DNA from: CAVSUR01 sp963846005
GTDB taxonomy: Bacteria; Actinomycetota; Actinomycetes; Streptosporangiales; Streptosporangiaceae
Direction: 5' to 3'
Assembly: GCA_963846005.1 (NCBI GenBank)
Contig: CAWJUH010000003.1
Coordinates: 1-64,000, forward strand
Length of the DNA: 64,000 nt
Shown here one piece after another: positions 59,087 through 64,000 of this stretch. The notes beneath the pieces were generated by a model. That model had not been told where the DNA came from, did not search any database, and saw only the letters and a program-made list of their open reading frames with translations. The first letter of the stretch is position 1. Each line of letters starts with the position of its first letter. Both the position numbers and the translations under genes were made by a program.

Positions 59087-60025
59087 ATGATTCTCGTGCT
59101 GGGCGCCTCCGGTTTCGCCGGCCAGAGCGTCACGCGGGCTCTGGCCGGGCTTGGCATGGAGGTCCGCGGCCTGGTCCGAAGAGCCGGCGCCACGGAGGCC
59201 GTCCGCGCCGCGGGGGCCTCGGAGGTGATCGTGGCCGACCTCCGTGATCTCGGCGCCGTCGAGGCCGCTGCGCGTGGTTGTGAGGGCATCTTCTTCCTGG
59301 GGCCGCGCTTCATGCCCGAAGAAGCAGCGCTGGGCAAGGCCGTCATCGACATCGCGGTCCGGGGCGGCGTGCGCCGCTTCGTGCTGTCCGGCGTCTATCA
59401 CCCCACTATCCAGGCGCTCGTCAACCACCGCAGCAAACTCGAGATCGAAGACCACTTGTACAAGACCGGCCTGGAATACACGGTCCTCCAGCCGGCCCGC
59501 TTCATGCACGGCCTTCTTCTGTCGAGCTGGACAAGCATGGCGGAGGAAGGCGTGCTGGCCGACGCCTTCGACTGCCAGGCGAAGATGGCGTACGTCGACT
59601 ACCGGGATGTTGCTCACGTGGCCGCGATCGCCTTTAGCGAGGACCGGCTGATACGCGGCACGTTCGAGCTGGCTGCTCCCGGCGAGCATAGCCTGCACGA
59701 GATCGCCGCCATGATGAGCGAGGTCTTCGGTCATCCCATTCGGGCGCAGCAGGCGCCGCTGCACGACTACGCCCCCGCCCGCGGCCTGCTGTCGAACCCC
59801 TACTCAGCCGACGGATTCCGGCGACTGCGGCGCTACTACGACGAGTACGGGTTTCATGGTGGCAACTCGCTCGTGCTGAGCGCCATTCTTGGCCGTCCGC
59901 CGTCGGACTTCGTCAACTGCGCCACCGGGCTGCGTGCAGCAGCGGCCGCCCACTCACCGATACAGCCGAGGGATGAGCGTCGGCCGATTGCCGGCGCGTT
60001 CTCGCCGGAGCCTCCTCCGGGCTGA
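59087..60025 (+). CDS. NmrA-like NAD(P)-binding protein
   Basis: 312 residues of the atypical short-chain dehydrogenase group. The N-terminal Rossmann motif is MILVLGASGFAGQSVTRAL with GLVRRAG for the NADP phosphate; later GIFFLGP, RRFVLSGVYHP and the C-terminal substrate domain. There is no YxxxK pair at the usual place (HPTIQALVNHRSKLEIE has a Lys but not the Tyr), so it may sense or reduce a quinone rather than act as a classical dehydrogenase. It follows the hydrolase by 107 bases in the same direction. Confidence 0.75.
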   Translation: MILVLGASGFAGQSVTRALAGLGMEVRGLVRRAGATEAVRAAGASEVIVADLRDLGAVEAAARGCEGIFFLGPRFMPEEAALGKAVIDIAVRGGVRRFVLSGVYHPTIQALVNHRSKLEIEDHLYKTGLEYTVLQPARFMHGLLLSSWTSMAEEGVLADAFDCQAKMAYVDYRDVAHVAAIAFSEDRLIRGTFELAAPGEHSLHEIAAMMSEVFGHPIRAQQAPLHDYAPARGLLSNPYSADGFRRLRRYYDEYGFHGGNSLVLSAILGRPPSDFVNCATGLRAAAAAHSPIQPRDERRPIAGAFSPEPPPG

Positions 60026-60221
60026 CGCGCACCGGCATGGACGCGGACCCGCAGGGCTACGGGCTCTGGACGCCGCCCGGGCTAAGTGCCAGGCTCGGGT
60101 CCGGCGGCAAACGTTGCGCTGACCGACCCGACCCGATCCGGACCAGCCCAGGCCCGGGTGCCGGCTCCGGACCAGTTGAGCTTCGCAGCGTCCGGCCAGG
60201 CGGCCATCGAAGGAGAACGCC

Positions 60222-60437
60222 ATGAGCGTGTACAGAGTGACCGAGATCATCGGGACAAGCGGCACCTCATGGGAGGAGGCGGCAGCGGAGGCAGTAAGGA
60301 CTGCATCCAGGACGATCCGTGATCTTCGGATTGCTGAAGTCGTCAAGCAGGACATCAGCCTCGACGAAGCCGGGGCGATCACCTACCGCACCAAGCTCCA
60401 GCTTTCGTTCAAATACGAAAGCGAGATCGATCGCTAG
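60222..60437 (+). CDS. Dodecin (flavin-binding)
   Basis: 71 residues, the length of dodecins. MSVYRVTEIIGTSGTSWEEA with the flavin-stacking Trp, AVRTASRTIRDLRIAEVVKQD and the final TYRTKLQLSFKYE strand are diagnostic. Twelve subunits form a hollow shell that stores FMN/FAD or other flavins. Position next to a flavoprotein-rich cluster is suggestive but a separate transcript is likely. Preceded by AAGGAGAAC. A TCCGCC-TTC-GGCGGA hairpin at 60,478-60,492 may end transcription. Confidence 0.9.
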   Translation: MSVYRVTEIIGTSGTSWEEAAAEAVRTASRTIRDLRIAEVVKQDISLDEAGAITYRTKLQLSFKYESEIDR

Positions 60438-60477
60438 GCGCAGGAGGGGCACCGCTTCCGTTCCTTCTTTAGATAGC

Positions 60478-60492
60478 TCCGCCTTCGGCGGA
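60478..60492 (+). terminator. Hairpin after dodecin (possible terminator)
   Basis: TCCGCC and GGCGGA pair around a TTC loop 41 bases after the dodecin stop. There is no T-run, as is common in high-GC actinobacteria, so only a factor-assisted or weak terminator can be claimed. Confidence 0.35.
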
Positions 60493-60547
60493 TGCTCGGA
60501 CTGGCGCAGCGCGAGCGGCCACCCCGGCTACCCGGACTGGGGTCCCG

Positions 60548-61102
60548 TTAGAACTCGGTCTTGAGCCGCTCGATCTCGCGGGCCCGCTCGCGCAGCTGTG
60601 CGTATGCTGGCCGCTCGCGGATGCGGGCCAGGGCCCAGCGGACGGCCTCCGCGCGGCTGGCCGCGATGCCCGCGGTGATCAGCGCGTCCAGGGTTTCCAG
60701 GTCCACCGGGTCGAGCCGGGCCATGACGGGGGTCAGCTCGCCGCCTTCCGCCCGGGCCTCGAGCGAGTCGCGGGTTCTGCCGCCCACCACCATCCGCGGG
60801 CCGTCGGTGTCGTCGCTGACACGGAATTCCACTCGCCCGGCCTCGGGCAGCTGGTCGGACAGATCGCGCCGGAACCTCTTGATCGCCGGGCCGTGCGCGT
60901 TCTCGAACTCCTGCAGCGCCTGCCGCTGGGCCTCGTGTCCCTCCCCCGCCTGGAGGATGACCCGGACCAGCAGTTCTCCCGGCTCGATCACCGGGTCAGC
61001 GCCGTATTGCAGCACGGCGACCCGCTGCACCGCGCCCGGGAAGCGCTTGTTCACCTCATCGTTGATCTGCCGCTCGAGCCGGCCGATTGCCGCCTGGTCC
61101 AT
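60548..61102 (-). CDS. Ribbon-helix-helix-like protein of unknown function
   Basis: 184 residues. The N-terminal two thirds are acidic and alpha/beta (EVNKRFPGAVQRVAVLQYG, LLVRVILQAGEGHEAQRQAL). The C-terminal 50 residues, ARLDPVDLETLDALITAGIA followed by SRAEAVRWALARIRE, have the strand-helix-helix pattern of RHH/CopG antitoxin-like DNA-binding modules. No partner toxin gene is adjacent in the same direction. It may be an orphan regulator. Confidence 0.6.
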   Translation of the reverse strand: MDQAAIGRLERQINDEVNKRFPGAVQRVAVLQYGADPVIEPGELLVRVILQAGEGHEAQRQALQEFENAHGPAIKRFRRDLSDQLPEAGRVEFRVSDDTDGPRMVVGGRTRDSLEARAEGGELTPVMARLDPVDLETLDALITAGIAASRAEAVRWALARIRERPAYAQLRERAREIERLKTEF

Positions 61103-61351
61103 GGCCGCCTCCTGAGAGTTACATCAGAAACTGAATGTAACACAGCGTTTCCCGGCTAGCAAACGTTACGCATGGGCATTTCCGTGCTGCCTGCCGCGCA
61201 CAACAGCACACTCGGCACGGCTGCTCAGGGCAGCGATGAACCTCCTCAGGCCCGGCGGCCGCCAGATCACGACTGTCATCCAGCATCAGCCGACGGCTCA
61301 CATTCCGTAATAAAACCGGCCCGAGCTCCGAGAGAGAGGCTCACCGCGAGA

Positions 61352-62500
61352 TCAGGATCGTGTCCAGCTCGTTCCGTTCCAGTGCAGGATCGTCACGGTA
61401 TTGGTGCCGGAGGGGTTGGCGTACCCCACTGCCCACGCATCGGACGCCGAGAGCGTGCTGATGCCGTCGAGCTGAGTACCGGTTGCGCCGCCGGGGTTCG
61501 GGCTCGCCACCCGCGTACATCCGCCGCGGGCGCAGTGCACGATGAGCGGAAGTTCCTGCTGGCTGGGGGAGAAATAGTCGCCGACCGCCCACACCTCAGA
61601 CACCGAATCAGCGCTTACCGCGTTGAGCGTGCCGCCGGTGCCGGGGCTGGGGCTGGGGACCCGCGACCACCTGGTCCCGTTCCAGCGCAGGACCAGGGTG
61701 CCCGCCCCAGTACCACCGGCAGACCAGGCAGCGGACGTTGACAGAGCGCTCACCCCGTTCAGGGAGTCTGAGCCAGCTGATCCAGGATTGGGGCTGGGCA
61801 CCCGGGTCCAGCGGGTGCCATTCCAGTGCTCGGTCAGGGTGCCGTTGTCGTCGCCACCGACAGCCCACGCGGCAGAATCGGCGGGGGCGCTCACTCCGTA
61901 CAGAGTGTTGAAGCCCAGGTGAACGGGATTGGCACTGCCGACCTGCTTCCAGCGGGTGCCGTTCCAGTGCAGCACCAAAGTGTTGGAGTTCTCTCCGCCG
62001 GGACCGTAGTACCAGCCAGCCGCCCACACATCGGACGCCGAGACCGCACTTACCGCCTGCAAGAAGCTGCCGTCGACCACTTCCGGGCTCGGGCTGAACA
62101 CCCGTGCCCACCGGGTGCCGTCCCAGTGCAAGATCAGCGTCCTGATTCCGCTGCTATCTTGCGACCACCCCACCGCCCAAGCATCTGAAGCCGACAGCAC
62201 GCGCACGCCGGTAAGAATGCCGGCGGGCACAGGGTTGGCCACCTTGGCCCACACAGTGCCGTTCCAATGCAATATCAGCGGCTTTAGCCCGAAACTGGCG
62301 GTACCAGGGGCGTAACCCACGGCCCACGCGTCAGAGCCCGATAGGGCGCTCACGGCCTGGAGCGCACCGGGATAGCTCGTGACCGTCGCCGACGCTGACG
62401 ACGCGGGCGCCGCCGCGCCCAGCACCAGGACCAGGCTCAGGCCACCACCCAGCCCGCCAAGCGCCCGCAGTGACAGACGGCGAAGAACTGAAGTGATCAC
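61352..62500 (-). CDS. Secreted beta-propeller protein with HWNGT repeats
   Basis: 382 residues. A signal peptide is clear: MITSVLRRLSLRALGG, hydrophobic GGLSLVLVLGAAAPASSASA. Seven units of about 50 residues follow, each with an SxSDAWAVG strand and an HWNGTxW strand (for example ILHWNGTVWAKV, VLHWNGTRWKQV, LRWNGTRWSRV). Such propellers are frequent in soil actinobacteria; their ligands are unknown. There are no catalytic residues. Different repeat design from the FG-GAP propeller at 34.8 kb. Confidence 0.8.
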   Translation of the reverse strand: MITSVLRRLSLRALGGLGGGLSLVLVLGAAAPASSASATVTSYPGALQAVSALSGSDAWAVGYAPGTASFGLKPLILHWNGTVWAKVANPVPAGILTGVRVLSASDAWAVGWSQDSSGIRTLILHWDGTRWARVFSPSPEVVDGSFLQAVSAVSASDVWAAGWYYGPGGENSNTLVLHWNGTRWKQVGSANPVHLGFNTLYGVSAPADSAAWAVGGDDNGTLTEHWNGTRWTRVPSPNPGSAGSDSLNGVSALSTSAAWSAGGTGAGTLVLRWNGTRWSRVPSPSPGTGGTLNAVSADSVSEVWAVGDYFSPSQQELPLIVHCARGGCTRVASPNPGGATGTQLDGISTLSASDAWAVGYANPSGTNTVTILHWNGTSWTRS

Positions 62501-62659
62501 GGCGGCCTCCCCGAGCGTCGCACCATCGAGGACATCTGGATCAGAGGTGCGATGCCATGCGATCGCCGCTCATCGGACAGAATCACGCACGAACGGGGCG
62601 CAGCGCATCACCGAAGCCAGGCCACAAACTATGCCGAAAACCTCTGTTGCAGGCAAGCA

Positions 62660-62861
62660 TGAGTACTTAGCCGACCTTCTCCCGCCGTTCAGGCGGCTGA
62701 GGGTGCCGCAACGGATCTGGGAGCTGCGCGACGACCTGCCGGCTTACCACGCTTCCTACGTCGCGCTGGCCGAAGCGCTCGGCTGCGGGTTACTCACTGC
62801 AGACCGACGGCTCAGCCACGCCCCCGGATTGCGCTGCCCCGTAACCGTGATATCGCGGTAA
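62660..62861 (+). pseudogene. VapC-like PIN toxin, C-terminal fragment
   Basis: Residues YLADLLPPFRRLRVPQRIW and ELRDDLPAYHASYVALAEAL then LLTADRRLSHAPG correspond to the second half of a PIN-domain RNase. The N-terminus with the first catalytic Asp is missing, and the conserved Asp of AYDAxYVALAE is His here. The gene is therefore a non-functional relic. No VapB antitoxin is seen. Confidence 0.6.
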
Positions 62862-63159
62862 CCAGCAGCATGTGACCAGGCTGCACCTCGGCAGTCCGCG
62901 CCAAGCTCAGCATTCCATTTGCAGCCAGCTGGATCACGCGCTGTCGATTTTGTGGTTTCTTTACAGCACGCTGACGGCTGCGGGCCTCTTCGCGACGAAT
63001 GGCCGAGGGTTGCCATTTGCCGGTGACAATTCACCCCTAGTACTACTAGTACTAGGGCCGCAGCCGAGACCTTGTCCGGTGTGGGCACGTGATGCGATCT
63101 AGACGAGTGCTTCCCTGCGGTCCGTGGCCTGCCGGCGCGCGTGTCGTTAGCCTGGCGGA
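62862..63159. other. Spacer with 23-bp perfect palindrome
   Basis: No gene is seen. CCCTAGTACTA-C-TAGTACTAGGG at 63,035-63,057 is a perfect 11-bp dyad with a one-base centre, unusual here for its AT-richness and repeated CTAG/GTAC steps. It lies 103 bases before the VOC gene start and could be an operator or a DNA-ends relic. Confidence 0.45.
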
Positions 63160-63591
63160 ATGAAGGTCAACCGCTCGGTCCCAGCGGCCACGGTCATCCC
63201 GGTTCTGATCTATCCGGACGTCCGCGAGGCGGTTGCCTGGCTGACTGCGGCATTCGGGTTTGTCGAGCGGCTACGGATCGGCGAGAACCACCGGTCTCAG
63301 CTGAGGGTCGGCGACGGGGCCGTGATCGTGGCCGAGCCAGGCGGCTACCACCACCCGCCGAGTCGCGAGGCGGTGGCCCAGTACGTGATGGTGCGGGTCC
63401 CGGACGCGCGGTCTCACTGCGAGCGCGCCCGGGCACATGGCGCGGTCATCCTGGCGGAGCCGGCGGACTACATGTATGGCGAGCGGCAGTATGGCGCCGA
63501 GGACTTCACCGGTCATCGGTGGACGTTCACCGAGACGCTAGCGGACACAGACCCGCAGACGTGGGGCGGTCAGTACCTGAACCCGGACTGA
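63160..63591 (+). CDS. VOC-family (glyoxalase/bleomycin resistance-like) protein
   Basis: 143 residues, typical for single VOC proteins: ATVIPVLIYPDVREAVAWLT, AAFGFVERLRIGENHRSQLR, GDGAVIVAEPGG and the second half with AQYVMVRVPDARSH, GAVILAEPADYMYGERQYG and AEDFTGHRWTFTET. The final Glu and upstream His could bind metal. Proteins of this PhnB-like type may sequester or modify small ligands; the substrate is unknown. Flanked by toxin-antitoxin relics. Confidence 0.75.
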   Translation: MKVNRSVPAATVIPVLIYPDVREAVAWLTAAFGFVERLRIGENHRSQLRVGDGAVIVAEPGGYHHPPSREAVAQYVMVRVPDARSHCERARAHGAVILAEPADYMYGERQYGAEDFTGHRWTFTETLADTDPQTWGGQYLNPD

Positions 63592-63666
63592 CTGCCTCTG
63601 CCTCGGACGCAGGCTGCTCACCTGCCGCCCTGATTCCGGGCGCAGGCCTGAGACCCGCCGGAGCAC

Positions 63667-63880
63667 AGCAGCCTAAGGAATCTCAAGGAGCTAAAGCCGG
63701 GCTCCCGCGGAAAGACGGAGATAAGGATCTTGTTCGTCTTTGACCCGGACCGGCAGGCGGTACTGCTGGTGGCCGGGGACAAGGCAGGCCGGTGGTCGCG
63801 CTGGTATCAGGAGGCGATTCCGCTTGCCGAGCGCCGCTACGCCGACTGGCGGGCGGCGACGCGAGGGAAGGTGAACAGTG
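63667..63880 (+). pseudogene. HigB/RelE-type toxin, 5'-truncated
   Basis: The frame reads SSLRNLKELKPGSRGKTEIR, ILFVFDPDRQAVLLVAGDKAG and WSRWYQEAIPLAERRYADW, matching the C-terminal half of HigB-like ribosome-dependent RNases. The N-terminal half is missing upstream of about 63,665, and the frame runs past the usual end without a stop, so a small 3' indel is also likely. Confidence 0.65.
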
Positions 63881-64000
63881 ATGGAGCAGTCACGGCGCTG
63901 GGAGGACGTGAAGGCCGAGGCGCATCAGCGACACCCCGAGCTCGCCGACGGCTCGCCGCGCCGCGCAGCGCGAAGCTGGACGCATACGTGGCGGGCCACC
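63881..64000 (+). pseudogene. HigA-type antitoxin, start region, frameshifted and cut by window end
   Basis: ATG at 63,881 with GGGAAGG upstream. MEQSRRWEDVKAEAHQRHPEL fits the N-terminus of XRE-type HigA partners; a frame change near 63,950 is needed to reach SAKLDAYVAGH at the window edge. The HTH domain would lie beyond the window. Confidence 0.5.

Overview
The window looks like two unrelated genomes joined in one contig. Bases 1 to about 6,860 have moderate GC and carry an acidobacterial-type gene set: a PadR regulator, a SpoIIE-type phosphatase, a 5-deoxy-glucuronate isomerase (IolB) and the C-terminal part of an Oar-like TonB-dependent receptor. The spacers here are packed with degenerate intergenic repeats. 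From about 6,860 to the end the DNA is GC-rich with actinobacterial-style genes (GntR/TetR regulators, ATGA-coupled operons, lipoprotein-anchored peptide ABC transporter, dodecin, HWNGT beta-propeller). TonB receptors belong to Gram-negative outer membranes, and the receptor gene stops abruptly inside the body of a DNA methylase gene. I therefore read 6,855-6,890 as an assembly or amplification chimera rather than gene transfer.

Actinobacterial part, region by region. 6.86-13.68 kb: a restriction locus (Eco57I-like N6-adenine methylase, an McrB-type AAA+ protein with an N-terminal reader-like module, and McrC). It is recognisable throughout but broken by about 14 frameshifts. 13.7-34.7 kb: an accessory island. 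Three copies of a ~100-150 bp direct repeat (13.73, 28.97 and 32.53 kb), each containing a 5' half or relic of a tRNA-Thr-like gene, punctuate it. Between copies 1 and 2 lie an unusual three-gene membrane operon (degenerate HtrA/trypsin-like protein with PDZ, polytopic membrane protein, membrane-anchored STAND NTPase), a graveyard of IS110, IS1634-like, group II intron and IS3 fragments, and a second compact operon (small protein, papain/C39-like peptidase, ECF sigma factor, unknown protein, membrane protein). Between copies 2 and 3 are a collagen-like protein, an IS3 relic and a frameshifted membrane protein. After copy 3 come a YbjQ-like protein and spacer.

34.8-52.9 kb: ordered metabolic DNA with intact genes. 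A dimethylglycine-dehydrogenase-like flavoprotein with a TetR regulator is divergent from a betaine-homocysteine methyltransferase-like gene. Opposed to these is a nine-gene leftward operon: M28 peptidase, peptide-type ABC transporter (SBP, two permeases, two ATPases), M20 peptidase, DAO-type amine oxidase and an M24 enzyme that keeps all metal ligands and the catalytic Asp of the DMSP lyase DddP. Together they suggest uptake, hydrolysis and N-demethylation of a methylated amino-acid or peptide-like compound. A TetR gene and a 29-bp palindrome lie at the operon head.

53-60.4 kb: an aromatic meta-cleavage-like cluster (flavin monooxygenase, alpha/beta hydrolase, NmrA-like reductase; divergently GntR, HIT protein, extradiol dioxygenase) with paired 13-bp inverted operator candidates, followed by dodecin. 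60.5-64 kb: a ribbon-helix-helix-like protein, a secreted beta-propeller, relics of VapC and HigBA toxin-antitoxin genes, and a VOC protein.

The best candidates for undescribed biology are the PDZ/STAND membrane operon, the peptidase/sigma operon, and the DddP-like catabolic operon.
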